Origin: an uncultured Lachnospiraceae bacterium
GTDB taxonomy: Bacteria > Bacillota > Clostridia > Lachnospirales > Lachnospiraceae
Length of the DNA stretch: 35,492 bases
Direction of reading: 5' to 3'
Assembly: GCA_902794095.1 (NCBI GenBank)
Contig: CADBFZ010000014.1
Coordinates: 1-35,492, forward strand
The position numbers were made by a program, and so were the translations under genes. The notes beneath the pieces were generated by a model. It was not told the origin of the DNA. It worked only from the letters and a program-made list of their open reading frames with translations, and made no database searches. How positions within the stretch are numbered: position 1 is the first letter of the stretch; every line of letters begins with the position of its first letter. Shown here piece by piece: positions 16,217-25,007 of this stretch.

Positions 16217-18295
16217 ATGGCTAAGAAAGACGATAAGAACACCAAGAAGAACGTTAAAGCAGCAAAGCCCGCAGCAAAGGCAACTGCTAAGTCAGCTAAA
16301 ACCGCGGCTAAGAGTGCTAAGCCTGCTGCAAAGGCTTCCGCTAAGTCCGCAAAACCCGCCGCAAAGAAGGCGCCTGCAAAGGCAGCAAAGCCCGCCGCGG
16401 CAGTAAAGGGCACTGCTAAAAATGCAAAGGCAGCAAAGCCCGCCCAGGCAGTAAAGGGCACTGCTAAGAAAGTGCCTGCAAAGGCAACTAAAGCAGCAAA
16501 GCCCGCCCAGGCAGTAAAGGGCACTGCTAAGAAAGCACCCGCAAAGGCAGTAAAGGCAGCAAAGCCCGCAGCTAAAAATGCAAAGGCAGTAAAGGCAGCA
16601 AAGCCCGCAGCTAAGAATGCAAAGGCAGTAAAGGCAACAAAGCCCGCCCAGGCAGTAAAGGGCACTGCTAAAAAGGCACCCGCAAAGGCAACAAAGCCCG
16701 TCGCGGCAGTAAAGGGCACTGCTAAGAAGGCACCTGCAAAGGCAACCAAGGCAGCAAAGCCCGTCGCGGCAGTAAAGGGCACTGCTAAAAAGGCACCTGC
16801 AAAGGCAGTAAAGGCAACAAAGCCCGCTCCTAAAAAGGCACCCGCAAAGGCAGCAGCAAAACCTGCTCCCAAGAAGGCGCCTGCTAAGAATGCGACCAAG
16901 CCTGCCGCTAAGAATGCAAAGGCGGCTAAGCCCGCTCCCAAGCCCGCAGCAAAGGCTGCAACCAAGCCTGCTAAGGCCGAGACCAAGGCTGCAGATAAGA
17001 CCAAGAAGGGTGCAGTAAAAGCTGTTCCCGAAAAAGCATCAAAGAAAGAAAAGGCGATTCCTGAAACCAAGGCGCCTAAGAAAGACAAGGCAAGTAAGAC
17101 CAAGGATATGAAGACAGACAGCATTACCGCACCCGATACTCAGGAAGCTGAGGGTGCATTGGACGAGAAGATCACTGAGGTAGTTAATAACCTCGTTAAG
17201 AAAGCAAAGAAGGGTTCAAAGCCCGTAGAACTTGATTACACAATGATCGTTGATGCCGTTATGAAGGTTACCGACGATGATGAGATGGTTGATAAGGTTA
17301 TCGAAATGCTCGGCAAGAACGGAGTAGACGTTCTTCCCATGGAGCCCATCGGTTCCGAGATTGATGACTTCGAACTCGGCGAGCCCAGTGCGGATGACCT
17401 TGCAGAGACCGAAGATGAAGGCGTTGAGAAGATCGACATCGATTCACTCGTAGAAGGCGTCAGCATCGAAGACCCTGTTCGTATGTACCTCAAAGAGATC
17501 GGTAAGGTTCCCCTTCTTACCGCAGAGGAAGAGATCGAACTTGCAAAGCGTATGGAGAAGGGCGATGAGGAAGCTAAGAATGCACTCGCAGAAGCAAACC
17601 TCAGACTCGTTGTTTCAATCGCTAAGAGATATGTAGGAAGAGGAATGCTTTTCCTTGATCTTATTCAGGAAGGAAACCTCGGACTCATCAAGGCAGTTGA
17701 GAAGTTTGATTACCGCAAGGGATACAAGTTCTCAACCTACGCTACATGGTGGATCAGACAGGCAATCACCAGAGCAATCGCCGATCAGGCACGTACCATC
17801 AGAATTCCCGTGCACATGGTTGAGACCATTAACAAGCTCATCCGTGTAAGCCGTCAGCTTCTTCAGACTCTCGGAAGAGAGCCCAGCCCTGAAGAAATCG
17901 CTGCAGAGATGAACATTCCCGAAGAGAAGGTTCGCGAGATCCTTAAGATTTCCCAGGAGCCCGTATCACTGGAGACTCCCATCGGTGAAGAGGAAGATTC
18001 ACATCTCGGAGATTTCATCGAGGACGACAATGTTCCCGCACCCGCAGAGGCAGCAACTCAGATGCTTCTCAGAGAGCAGCTCGACAAGGTTCTTGATTCA
18101 CTTACCGACAGAGAGAAGAAAGTTCTCAGACTTCGTTTCGGACTTGATGACGGAAGACAGCGTACTCTCGAAGAGGTTGGTAAAGAATTCAACGTAACCC
18201 GTGAGAGAATCAGACAGATCGAGGCTAAGGCACTTCGTAAGCTTCGTCATCCCAGCCGTTCAAAACAGCTTAAGGATTATCTGGAGGATACATGA
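16217..18295 (+). CDS. rpoD: Housekeeping sigma factor RpoD/SigA with histone H1-like N-terminal extension
   Basis: 692 residues from the ATG at 16217, placed by GAGGAGGAA upstream. The final 380 residues are a complete primary sigma factor: region 1.1 from about 313, region 2 with [35 protein letters not shown] and [13 protein letters not shown], and region 4 ending [20 protein letters not shown]. In front are about 300 residues almost wholly of Ala, Lys, Pro, Val and Thr, repeating [13 protein letters not shown], like histone H1 tails. That part is strongly basic and likely disordered. Actinobacterial HrdB/SigA have shorter Lys/Ala-rich extensions, so a nucleic-acid-binding role is conceivable. 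It overlaps trmK by four bases. Confidence 0.96.
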   Translation: MAKKDDKNTKKNVKAAKPAAKATAKSAKTAAKSAKPAAKASAKSAKPAAKKAPAKAAKPAAAVKGTAKNAKAAKPAQAVKGTAKKVPAKATKAAKPAQAVKGTAKKAPAKAVKAAKPAAKNAKAVKAAKPAAKNAKAVKATKPAQAVKGTAKKAPAKATKPVAAVKGTAKKAPAKATKAAKPVAAVKGTAKKAPAKAVKATKPAPKKAPAKAAAKPAPKKAPAKNATKPAAKNAKAAKPAPKPAAKAATKPAKAETKAADKTKKGAVKAVPEKASKKEKAIPETKAPKKDKASKTKDMKTDSITAPDTQEAEGALDEKITEVVNNLVKKAKKGSKPVELDYTMIVDAVMKVTDDDEMVDKVIEMLGKNGVDVLPMEPIGSEIDDFELGEPSADDLAETEDEGVEKIDIDSLVEGVSIEDPVRMYLKEIGKVPLLTAEEEIELAKRMEKGDEEAKNALAEANLRLVVSIAKRYVGRGMLFLDLIQEGNLGLIKAVEKFDYRKGYKFSTYATWWIRQAITRAIADQARTIRIPVHMVETINKLIRVSRQLLQTLGREPSPEEIAAEMNIPEEKVREILKISQEPVSLETPIGEEEDSHLGDFIEDDNVPAPAEAATQMLLREQLDKVLDSLTDREKKVLRLRFGLDDGRQRTLEEVGKEFNVTRERIRQIEAKALRKLRHPSRSKQLKDYLEDT
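16400..16788 (+). repeat. Repeated codons for AVKGTAK in rpoD
   Basis: The exact 20-mer GCAGTAAAGGGCACTGCTAA occurs six times inside the rpoD extension, at 16400, 16448, 16511, 16652, 16706 and 16769, separated by variable AAKPA/KAPAKA codons. Identity at the DNA level means the array grew by recent duplication and could vary in length between strains. Confidence 0.9.
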
Positions 18296-18999
18296 GGCTT
18301 TCGGACAGACTTGAAAGCATTATAGAACTTGTTCCGAGAAGTGAGATATGTGCCGACATCGGATGCGACCACGGTTTTACATCCATAGAACTGATCAGCA
18401 GAGGTATCTCGCCTAAGGTTTACGCTTCGGATCTTCGCGAAGGTCCTCTTGCAAGTGCCCGCGAAAATGTCCGTAATGCAGGCCTTGAAGATAAGATAAG
18501 TCTCAGGATTTCAGACGGGTTCGGATCATATGAGCCCGGAGAAGTAAGCACAGCAGTCATAGCCGGAATGGGTGGTGTCCTTATAAGGGACATGCTCATC
18601 AGGGGAAAAGAATGCGTCATGAAAATGGGTGCATTTGTTGTTCAGCCCCAGTCAAACATTCCGGAGTTTCGTAACTTCCTCAGATTAAACGGTTTCGAGA
18701 TTGAAAAAAATGCTGTAGTGTTTGACGCCGGAAAGTATTATTTTCCCATGAGGATCAGATACACCGGCAAGGATGCATCCGGAGAGGATACCTCCATTAC
18801 CGAGGAAGACAGGTATGGAGCGGATCTTATCAGAGAAGACAGAGGCCTTTCGGATTATCTGAAGTTTCAAATGGAAAGCTACGAGAAGATCTACCAAAAG
18901 CTCTGTTCCGAAAACGGAATGCATGATGAGCGAACATTGGAGATCAAAGAACTGATGGAACTTAATCGCAGTATTTTAACGCGAATATTTAAAGATTGA
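18292..18999 (+). CDS. trmK: tRNA (adenine(22)-N(1))-methyltransferase TrmK
   Basis: 235-residue Rossmann methyltransferase with motif I in [30 protein letters not shown], and the family-specific [14 protein letters not shown] catalytic loop. The C-terminal half contains the coiled-coil region usual in TrmK. It methylates N1 of A22 in tRNAs of Gram-positive bacteria. The start codon overlaps the rpoD stop in ATGA, so the two are translationally coupled, as in many Firmicutes. Confidence 0.92.
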   Translation: MRLSDRLESIIELVPRSEICADIGCDHGFTSIELISRGISPKVYASDLREGPLASARENVRNAGLEDKISLRISDGFGSYEPGEVSTAVIAGMGGVLIRDMLIRGKECVMKMGAFVVQPQSNIPEFRNFLRLNGFEIEKNAVVFDAGKYYFPMRIRYTGKDASGEDTSITEEDRYGADLIREDRGLSDYLKFQMESYEKIYQKLCSENGMHDERTLEIKELMELNRSILTRIFKD

Positions 19000-19010
19000 G
19001 AGGACATCTT

Positions 19011-20666
19011 ATGTATACGCTTATTATCGAAGGCGAAAAGAAGGAATATCCTGATGGAGTTACCTGGGAGGATATTGCAAAAGAGTACCAGAAGAATTAC
19101 CCCTCACCCATTGCTGCAGTAAGCCTCGACGGCAAGATCAGAGAGCTTTTTAAGAAAGTATCCAGAAGCGGAGAGGTTAAGTTCTTTACCCTTTCCGATA
19201 ATGTGGGTCATCTGACTTATATCAGAAGTACCACGATGCTTATGATGAAAGCCATCTTCGATATTTTCGGTCAGGATGTTGTTAACAAGTGCAGAACAGA
19301 TTTTACCGTAGGCAGAGGTCTGTTCATGAATACCAACGGCACCATCGAAGCAACTCAGGAAAATGCGGACAAGATCAAGAAGCGCATGAACGAGATCGTT
19401 GAGGCGGGAACTCCTTACATGAAGAGATCCTATCCTCTTGATGATGCGATGGATATCTTCTCCAAGAGAGGAATGACCGATAAGGTTAAGCTCTTTAAAT
19501 ACAGAAGAAGCTCAAGTGTAAATATCTACGAGATGGACGGATACCGTGATTATTATTACGGATACATGCTTCCCAATGCATCATATGTTAAGTATTTCGA
19601 CCTGATCGTATATGATAACGGATTCATGCTCCTTACTCCCACCAAGCAGGAGCCCACCGTTGTTCCCAAGTTTGAAGACAGCAGAATGCTCTACGAAACA
19701 TTCCAGCAGTCTCACGAGTGGTGTAAGTATGTGGGCATCGAGAATGTCGGTGACCTTAACGAGAGAATCTGCTCCGGTAACATGGACGATCTTATTCTTG
19801 TTCAGGAAGCTGAGCAGGAGAGACGTATCGCGGAGATCGCATCCACCATCGCTTCGAGAAAAGACGTCAAGTTCGTTATGATTGCAGGACCTTCATCCTC
19901 AGGTAAGACGAGCTTCTCACACAGACTTTCCGTACAGCTTCGCACCTTCGGACTTAAGCCTCATGCCATCGGACTCGATGATTACTTCGTGAACAGAGAA
20001 GATACTCCCAGAGACGAGAACGGTGATTACAACTTCGAGTGCATCGAAGCAATCGATACCAAGGGATTCAACGACGATATGCTCAAGCTCCTTGCAGGCG
20101 AGAGAGTCGAACTTCCCACTTTCAATTTCAAGATCGGTCAGAGAGAGTATCACGGCAATTACATGCAGCTTGATAAGGACGATATTCTCGTTATCGAGGG
20201 AATTCACGGACTTAATCCCAAGATGAGCTACGCTCTTCCCGATGAGAGTAAGTTCAAGGTTTATATCTCCGCACTTACTTCCATTAACATCGACGAGCAC
20301 AACAGAATTCCCACCACCGATGCAAGACTCTTAAGACGTATGGTAAGAGATGCAAGAACCAGAGGATCTGATGCGAGACGTACTCTTAATATGTGGGCTT
20401 CCGTAAGAAGAGGAGAGACCGAGAATATCTTCCCCTTCCAGGAAGAGGCTGATATGATGTTTAACTCCGCTCAGATCTACGAGCTTGCACTTCTCAAGCA
20501 GTTCGCTGAGCCCCTGCTCTTTAGCATCGGCAAGGATGATCCGGCATATTATGAAGCAAAGAGACTTCTTAAGTTCCTTGATTACTTCCTGTCGGTTCCC
20601 AGCGAATTCCTTCCCAACAACTCCATCTGCAGAGAGTTTGTGGGCGGATCTTGTTTCAACGTGTAA
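19011..20666 (+). CDS. TGS domain-uridine kinase-like protein
   Basis: 551 residues from the ATG at 19011, preceded by GAGAGGA; an ATG 15 bases earlier lacks a site. The first 60 residues form a TGS domain (LIIEGEKKEYPDGVTWEDIA) and the next part resembles the threonyl-tRNA synthetase second domain. From about residue 290 there is a phosphoribulokinase/uridine kinase P-loop, GPSSSGKTSFSHRL, followed by GLDDYFVNREDTPRDENG. Such proteins are widespread in clostridia and usually annotated as nucleoside kinases, but the true substrate is uncertain. It follows trmK by 11 bp at the operon's end. A structured stretch lies downstream. Confidence 0.88.
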   Translation: MYTLIIEGEKKEYPDGVTWEDIAKEYQKNYPSPIAAVSLDGKIRELFKKVSRSGEVKFFTLSDNVGHLTYIRSTTMLMMKAIFDIFGQDVVNKCRTDFTVGRGLFMNTNGTIEATQENADKIKKRMNEIVEAGTPYMKRSYPLDDAMDIFSKRGMTDKVKLFKYRRSSSVNIYEMDGYRDYYYGYMLPNASYVKYFDLIVYDNGFMLLTPTKQEPTVVPKFEDSRMLYETFQQSHEWCKYVGIENVGDLNERICSGNMDDLILVQEAEQERRIAEIASTIASRKDVKFVMIAGPSSSGKTSFSHRLSVQLRTFGLKPHAIGLDDYFVNREDTPRDENGDYNFECIEAIDTKGFNDDMLKLLAGERVELPTFNFKIGQREYHGNYMQLDKDDILVIEGIHGLNPKMSYALPDESKFKVYISALTSINIDEHNRIPTTDARLLRRMVRDARTRGSDARRTLNMWASVRRGETENIFPFQEEADMMFNSAQIYELALLKQFAEPLLFSIGKDDPAYYEAKRLLKFLDYFLSVPSEFLPNNSICREFVGGSCFNV

Positions 20667-20677
20667 AACAAGGGGAA

Positions 20678-20772
20678 TGATACCGAGAATCGAACCATGC
20701 TTGCATGGGTGAGATTCTCAGTATCAATGACCCGCAAAAACATGAGCAAGAGTGATTTTTGAAAAAAATCAC
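20678..20772 (+). other. Structured non-coding stretch before rnpB
   Basis: A long hairpin pairs TGATAC-GAGAATC (20678-20691) with GATTCTC-GTATCA (20713-20726), with one mismatch in the stem and an inner CCATGC/GCATGG. A second hairpin pairs GTGATTTTT with AAAAATCAC (20752-20772). No T run follows the first, so it is not a normal terminator. Read on the minus strand, part resembles a tRNA T arm (GGTTCGATTC). It could be a small RNA or a 3' untranslated region. Confidence 0.45.
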
Positions 20773-20791
20773 AGGATTGCGAATGTTTTTA

Positions 20792-20836
20792 GGATTGCGA
20801 AAATTGCGTAGCAATGAAGCAATCCGTTTTTTTTTC
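20792..20836 (+). terminator. Strong terminator upstream of rnpB
   Basis: GGATTGC (20792-20798) pairs with GCAATCC (20819-20825), with an inner ATTGC/GCAAT hairpin, followed by G and nine T. AGGATTGCGA also occurs as a direct repeat at 20773-20782 and 20791-20800. It ends the trmK/kinase transcript or the putative RNA before it. Confidence 0.8.
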
Positions 20837-20879
20837 TTTATTTTTATAGCTATTTAATAGGTTTATTTGACACGTGTTG

Positions 20880-20885
20880 TATAAT
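20880..20885 (+). promoter_or_regulatory. -10 box of rnpB
   Basis: TATAAT lies seven bases before the expected 5' end of RNase P RNA. A perfect TTGACA sits at 20867-20872, but only seven bases away, so it cannot be the matching -35 element; the correctly spaced hexamer (about 20857) is not a good match. Confidence 0.6.
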
Positions 20886-20889
20886 ACAG

Positions 20890-21225
20890 GGTGAGCGAAA
20901 CGGACGATCGCGGGAGCTTAGCTCGTGAGGAAAGTCCGGGCTCCACAGGGCAGGATGCCGGATAACGTCCGGCGGAGGTGACTCCCGGGACAGTGCAACA
21001 GAAAATAACCGCCTGCTTATGCAGGTAAGGGTGAAAAGGCGGTGTAAGAGACCACCGCTTACATGGTAACATGTGAGGCTGTGTAAACCCCATCCGGAGC
21101 AAGACCAAACAGAAAGGTTAAGGGCTGCCCGCCCGTCTTTCAGGTAGGTCGCTTGATGCGTGCGGCAACGTACGTACTAGATAGATGATCGTCTATTACA
21201 GAACCCGGCTTATAGTTTCGCTAAT
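20890..21225 (+). ncRNA. rnpB: RNase P RNA (class A type)
   Basis: The catalytic RNA of RNase P trims tRNA 5' leaders. Hallmarks are GAGGAAAGTCCGGGCTCC (P3-P4 region), ACAGTGCAACAGAAA, GGTAAGGGTGAAAAGGCGG followed by GTAAGAGACCACCGC, AGCAAGACCAAACAG, and the closing GAACCCGGCTTAT. The ends pair as AGCGAAAC (20894-20901) with GTTTCGCT (21215-21222), forming P1. The arrangement fits the ancestral A type. Exact ends are estimated from P1. Confidence 0.95.
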
Positions 21226-21240
21226 TTCTAATTAACCCTT

Positions 21241-21264
21241 ATCCGCTTAATGCGGATTATTTTT
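21241..21264 (+). terminator. Terminator of rnpB
   Basis: ATCCGC (21241-21246) pairs with GCGGAT (21252-21257) around TTAAT, followed by TATTTTT. The next start codon is only 24 bases beyond, so the following gene has no room for its own promoter unless it lies within rnpB. Confidence 0.75.
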
Positions 21265-21287
21265 ATCATTCGATCGGAGGTATTAAA

Positions 21288-22499
21288 ATGACCAGAATTG
21301 ACGTTGTCAGCGGATTCTTAGGCGCCGGCAAGACCACACTTATCAAAAAGCTCCTTAAAGATGCGGTAGATGCAAAGAAAACAGTTCTTATAGAAAATGA
21401 ATTCGGCGAGATCGGAATCGACGGAGGTTTCCTCGAAGATTCCGGTATAGAGATCAAAGAGATGAGCCAGGGATGTATCTGCTGCAGTCTCGTAGGAGAT
21501 TTCGGTACATCACTTAAGGAAGTTATCGATACCTATTCTCCCGAGAGAATTCTTATCGAGCCCTCAGGCGTAGGTAAGCTTTCCGATGTCCTCAAGGCTA
21601 TTGAAAGAGTTGCGGGCGAGCTTGATGTTAAGATCAATTCTGCCGTTGCTGTTGTTGACGCATCCAAGGCTAAGATGTATTCCAAGAACTTCGGTGAGTT
21701 CTTCGTAAATCAGATCGAGTATGCCGGAACCGTTATCTTAAGCCGTACCGATACCGCATCTGCTGAGAAGATCGCTGAAGCTGTTGCAATCGTTAAAGAG
21801 CACAATCCCAAGGCAACCATCATCACAACTCCTCTTGATCAGCTTGATGCAAAGGCTGTTCTTGATGCTATCGAGGGAAATGATTCCATCGACAATCTTC
21901 TTGCAGAGATGATGGAGAAGGCTAAGGAGGCTCCCGAGCATCATCACCATCATCACCATGATCATGACGATCACGATGAAGAGTGCTGTTGCCACCACCA
22001 TCATCATGACGATGATGACGATGATGATCACGAGTGCTGTCACCACCATCACCATGATGATGACGAAGACGACGATGATGATCACGAGTGCTGTCACCAC
22101 CATCACCACGATGATGACGATGACGACGATGATGATCACGAGTGCTGCCACCATCATCACCACGATGACGATGACGACGATCACGATCACGAGCATCATC
22201 ACCATCACCACCATCATGGACATGATGCGGATGAGATCTTTACCAGCTGGGGAATGGAAACACCCGTTAAGTTCACTGCAGAGCGCGTAGAGTCAATTCT
22301 CAAGGCACTTGATTCAGGTGATTACGGCGTTATCCTCAGAGCTAAGGGAATGGTTCCCGCAGAGGACGGAACCTGGATCTATTATGATTATGTTCCCGAA
22401 GAGACCAATGTCAGAGCCGGCAAGCCTCAGGTTACCGGTAAGATCTGTGTCATCGGATCCGAACTTAAAGAAGACAAGCTTAAAGAGCTTTTTGCATAA
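21288..22499 (+). CDS. CobW/ZNG1-type G3E GTPase with His/Asp/Cys-rich repeats
   Basis: 403-residue G3E GTPase, a family of metal chaperones. The P-loop is GFLGAGKTT (residues 10-18), the metal-binding CxCC motif is GCICCSL, and ENEFGEIGID, IEPSGVGK and SRTDTA complete the nucleotide site. Residues about 218-313 are nearly all His, Asp and Cys, with an 18-residue unit (HECCHHHHH then Asp) repeated about three times. The CobW C-terminal domain follows (SWGMETPVKFTAERV onward). Zinc delivery is the likeliest role, with cobalt or nickel as alternatives. CGGAGG precedes the ATG. It lies ten bases before a second G3E GTPase gene. Confidence 0.93.
   Translation: MTRIDVVSGFLGAGKTTLIKKLLKDAVDAKKTVLIENEFGEIGIDGGFLEDSGIEIKEMSQGCICCSLVGDFGTSLKEVIDTYSPERILIEPSGVGKLSDVLKAIERVAGELDVKINSAVAVVDASKAKMYSKNFGEFFVNQIEYAGTVILSRTDTASAEKIAEAVAIVKEHNPKATIITTPLDQLDAKAVLDAIEGNDSIDNLLAEMMEKAKEAPEHHHHHHHDHDDHDEECCCHHHHHDDDDDDDHECCHHHHHDDDEDDDDDHECCHHHHHDDDDDDDDDHECCHHHHHDDDDDDHDHEHHHHHHHHGHDADEIFTSWGMETPVKFTAERVESILKALDSGDYGVILRAKGMVPAEDGTWIYYDYVPEETNVRAGKPQVTGKICVIGSELKEDKLKELFA
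22027..22188 (+). repeat. 54-bp tandem repeat in the metal-binding loop of the GTPase
   Basis: The string ATCACGAGTGCTG starts at 22027, 22081 and (last base pair region varied) 22135, an exact 54-bp period encoding the 18-residue DHECC-HHHHH-Asp unit. The DNA is low in complexity (CAC/CAT and GAT/GAC codons) and likely to change copy number. Confidence 0.88.
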
Positions 22500-22508
22500 G
22501 GAGCTGAA

Positions 22509-23462
22509 ATGTTTGCAGGTAAGCCTAAACAGGTATATATAATCAACGGATTTCTTGAAGCGGGTAAAACCGAATTCATCAAATTCACTCTCGGACAGGA
22601 TTATTTCCGCATCAAAGGAAACACTCTTCTTATTCTCTGTGAAGAAGGTGAAGAGGAATATCCTGCGGAACTCATGAAGAGATCCGGAACCGATATGATC
22701 CTCATTGAGGAAGAAGAGCAGCTTAATCCTACACAGCTTGCTGCCATCGAGAAGACCTACAAGCCCGACCGTATCATCATCGAGTGGAACGGCATGTGGA
22801 ATTTCAAGGATTTCAAGATGCCGGATAACTGGAAGCTTGCACAGCAGATCACGGTTATCGATGCTTCCACATTCCCGGTTTACTATATGAATATGAAATC
22901 ACTTCTTGCGGAGCAGATCAGAAATTCAGAGATGATCATCTTCAACAGATGCGATAACGTAAGAAACGATCTTCCTACTTACAGAAGAAATATCAAAGCG
23001 GTAAACCCGAGCGCGGATATTGTTTTCGAAGATGCCAACGGAGAGATCAACGAGATATTCGAAGAAGATCTTCCCTACGATCTTAAATCGGATGAACTTA
23101 CTCTCGACACCAATGCATACGGTATCTTTTATCTGGATGCAATGGACCATCTCGAGAGATATGTTGGTAAGAGAATTGTGTTCCAGGCACTGTGCATGAC
23201 ACCTCCCGATTTCCCTAAAGGGTATTTTATTCCCGGAAGAATGGCTATGACATGTTGTGCTCAGGATATGGCTTTCCTGGGATATGCATGTAAATACGGT
23301 GAAGGTCAGGAGCAGGTCAAGGACAAAGACTGGGTTGTTGTTACCGCAACCGTTAAGCAGGAATTCTTTCCCGAATACGGCGGAGAGGGACCTGTTTTGT
23401 ACGCAGAGAAAATAGAAAAGTCTCGCGAACCCAAAGATGCGGTGGTTTCTTTTACGGCTTAA
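22509..23462 (+). CDS. CobW-like GTPase fused to a DUF1980/TIGR03943-like domain
   Basis: 317 residues. The first 195 form a G3E-like GTPase with the P-loop GFLEAGKTEF and NRCDNV in place of NKxD, but without the CxCC metal motif. The last 115, from about residue 200, resemble the C-terminal half of DUF1980/TIGR03943 proteins: ERYVGKRIVFQALCM, then GRMAMTCCAQDMAFLGYACKY and WVVVTATV. TIGR03943 proteins normally pair with a DUF318-type permease, which is not seen here. The CC in MTCCAQD could bind metal (inference). It follows the CxCC GTPase by ten bases and probably works with it in metal handling. Confidence 0.8.
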   Translation: MFAGKPKQVYIINGFLEAGKTEFIKFTLGQDYFRIKGNTLLILCEEGEEEYPAELMKRSGTDMILIEEEEQLNPTQLAAIEKTYKPDRIIIEWNGMWNFKDFKMPDNWKLAQQITVIDASTFPVYYMNMKSLLAEQIRNSEMIIFNRCDNVRNDLPTYRRNIKAVNPSADIVFEDANGEINEIFEEDLPYDLKSDELTLDTNAYGIFYLDAMDHLERYVGKRIVFQALCMTPPDFPKGYFIPGRMAMTCCAQDMAFLGYACKYGEGQEQVKDKDWVVVTATVKQEFFPEYGGEGPVLYAEKIEKSREPKDAVVSFTA

Positions 23463-23468
23463 AAATTC

Positions 23469-23498
23469 CTGCCTGACTTAAAAGGTCAGGCAGTTTTT
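23469..23498 (+). terminator. Terminator after the GTPase pair
   Basis: CTGCCTGAC (23469-23477) pairs perfectly with GTCAGGCAG (23485-23493), followed by TTTTT. The next gene's ribosome binding site begins three bases later. Confidence 0.85.
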
Positions 23499-23510
23499 GT
23501 GAGGTGGATT

Positions 23511-24485
23511 ATGAGTCAGTATCTTCTTAGAGAATGGGTATTCATATTCTGTTTGTATTCGGTCGTCGGATTTATCTGGGAGACCGTATTTTGCTCGCTC
23601 AAAGAAGGCAAGTTATTAAACAGAGGATTCATGAAGGGCCCCTTCCTTCCCATATACGGTTTCGGCGTATGCATCATGATGATCGCAGCCGGACCTTTTA
23701 ACGGTAAGAATATTTTGGCGGAATGCTTCTCGGGTATGGTGTGTGCGACTGTTCTCGAGTATGTGACCGGTGAGCTCATGCAGCATCTTTTTAAAGTAAG
23801 ATACTGGGATTATTCTAAGGAGAAGTTTAATTTAAACGGACATATCTGTCTGGGAGCATCCCTTGGATGGTTTGTTGCGACATTCATCGTTAACGAGATT
23901 TTCCGAGGACCTGTTGATACACTTGTTCATTCCATCAGTGCATTCCATATGTACCTTATCGACAATATCGTAATGGGTTTGGCGATTGTGGACTTTGCAA
24001 TCTCATTCAAGGCTGCTATGGATCTTCGTATCGTCCTTGTTAAGATGGAGGAGGCACGTCACGAGCTCAAGCTTATGCAGAAGAGGCTTGATGTTCTCGT
24101 AGCTGTTGTTTCTGATGAGACCAAGCAGACTTATAAAGATTTTGCTGAAGAGATCAGTGAGAGATATGAAGACTTTACCGATTCCGTAGGCGAACACTTC
24201 GATCACTTTGAAGCAGGCATCGGAAGAAGACTTGATTATCTTAAGGATAATGCCAAGGCTCTCGGTGATAAGATGATTCCCGATTCGGGCAAGAAGGTTG
24301 TTGATGAAATCGTTAACCTGACTGAGAGATATACCAATGCCATCAAGGCGCATGCATCCTTCAGCCATATTAAGAGTAAGATCAAGAAGTTCTTCATTAT
24401 GAACATCATCAGATCCAACCCTACAATTACTTCCGACGAATACAAGGAAGCACTGGAAGAACTTAAATCTTCACAGAATAAATAA
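23511..24485 (+). CDS. CmpB-family putative ABC transporter permease
   Basis: 324 residues of the ABC_trans_CmpB family (PF06541), recognised from NRGFMKGPFLPIYGFG, LEYVTGELMQHLFKVRYWDYS and KFNLNGHICLG. About five membrane segments fill residues 10-170; the rest is a long, charged, probably coiled-coil cytoplasmic tail. Despite the name, transport activity is unproven. The ATG at 23511 with GAGG upstream is preferred over a GTG 12 bases earlier. No ATP-binding subunit is adjacent. Confidence 0.85.
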   Translation: MSQYLLREWVFIFCLYSVVGFIWETVFCSLKEGKLLNRGFMKGPFLPIYGFGVCIMMIAAGPFNGKNILAECFSGMVCATVLEYVTGELMQHLFKVRYWDYSKEKFNLNGHICLGASLGWFVATFIVNEIFRGPVDTLVHSISAFHMYLIDNIVMGLAIVDFAISFKAAMDLRIVLVKMEEARHELKLMQKRLDVLVAVVSDETKQTYKDFAEEISERYEDFTDSVGEHFDHFEAGIGRRLDYLKDNAKALGDKMIPDSGKKVVDEIVNLTERYTNAIKAHASFSHIKSKIKKFFIMNIIRSNPTITSDEYKEALEELKSSQNK

Positions 24486-24523
24486 AAATATGACTAAGGG
24501 TTCGAACCCGTGTCACAAAAAAC

Positions 24524-24549
24524 AAAAGCCTGCCGGTCGGCAGGCTTTT
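24524..24549. terminator. Bidirectional terminator between convergent genes
   Basis: AAAAGCCTGCCG (24524-24535) pairs with CGGCAGGCTTTT (24538-24549) around GT. It has A and T runs on both sides and lies between the plus-strand permease gene and minus-strand pyrI, so it can stop both transcripts. Confidence 0.88.
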
Positions 24550-24564
24550 TGATTTGGCAGTGAT

Positions 24565-25002
24565 TTAGAATTTATCTTTCTGTGAGAACTTCTCTTCGCA
24601 ATACTTGCATCTGTAGATTTCCTTTTCTTCATCCGCAAGGTAGAAGATGTGGGGGAGTTCTTGCTCGATGGAAGTGATGCATCTGGGATTTCTGCACTTG
24701 ATTACATTCTTAACTTCTTTGGGAAGCTTGAGGCTTCTCTTCTCGATGATCTCGCCTGCTTTGATAACGTTGATGGTGATGTTGTGATCGATGAAAGCAA
24801 GTACGTCCAGGTCGAGAGTATCGATGTCACATTCAACTTTCAGAATGTCTTTCTTGCCCATGATCTTGGAACGAGCATTTTTTATAATGGCTACGGTGCA
24901 GTCCATCTTATCGAGTCCGAGGTGCTCGTAAATACTCATGGATTTTCCGGCCTGGATATGGTCAAGCACGAAGCCTTCTTCAATCTTTCCTACATTAAGC
25001 AT
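24565..25002 (-). CDS. pyrI: Aspartate carbamoyltransferase regulatory subunit PyrI
   Basis: 145-residue regulatory chain of aspartate transcarbamoylase. The N-terminal nucleotide-binding half includes EGFVLDHIQAGKSMSIYEHL, and the C-terminal zinc domain has the four cysteines in KCRNPRC and YRCKYCEEKF. It senses CTP and ATP to tune pyrimidine synthesis. GGAGGG lies upstream of the start. It follows pyrB by five bases, so the subunits are made together. Confidence 0.95.
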   Translation of the reverse strand: MLNVGKIEEGFVLDHIQAGKSMSIYEHLGLDKMDCTVAIIKNARSKIMGKKDILKVECDIDTLDLDVLAFIDHNITINVIKAGEIIEKRSLKLPKEVKNVIKCRNPRCITSIEQELPHIFYLADEEKEIYRCKYCEEKFSQKDKF

Positions 25003-25007
25003 ATATA

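Noticed and set aside
16171..17124. 317-codon minus-strand frame opposite the rpoD tail
   Set aside because: It is the antisense image of Ala/Lys codons, producing an Ala/Phe-rich string with no start signal.
20867..20872. TTGACA as the -35 box of rnpB
   Set aside because: Only seven bases separate it from TATAAT, too few for RNA polymerase.
21738..22223. Minus-strand frame opposite the CobW His/Asp repeats
   Set aside because: Val/Met/Ile-rich output is the complement of His and Asp codons; the plus-strand protein is clearly real.
24498..24509. tRNA T-arm remnant GGGTTCGAACCC
   Set aside because: It is a short perfect palindrome; with a seven-base T loop only two stem pairs form, and no other tRNA part is near.
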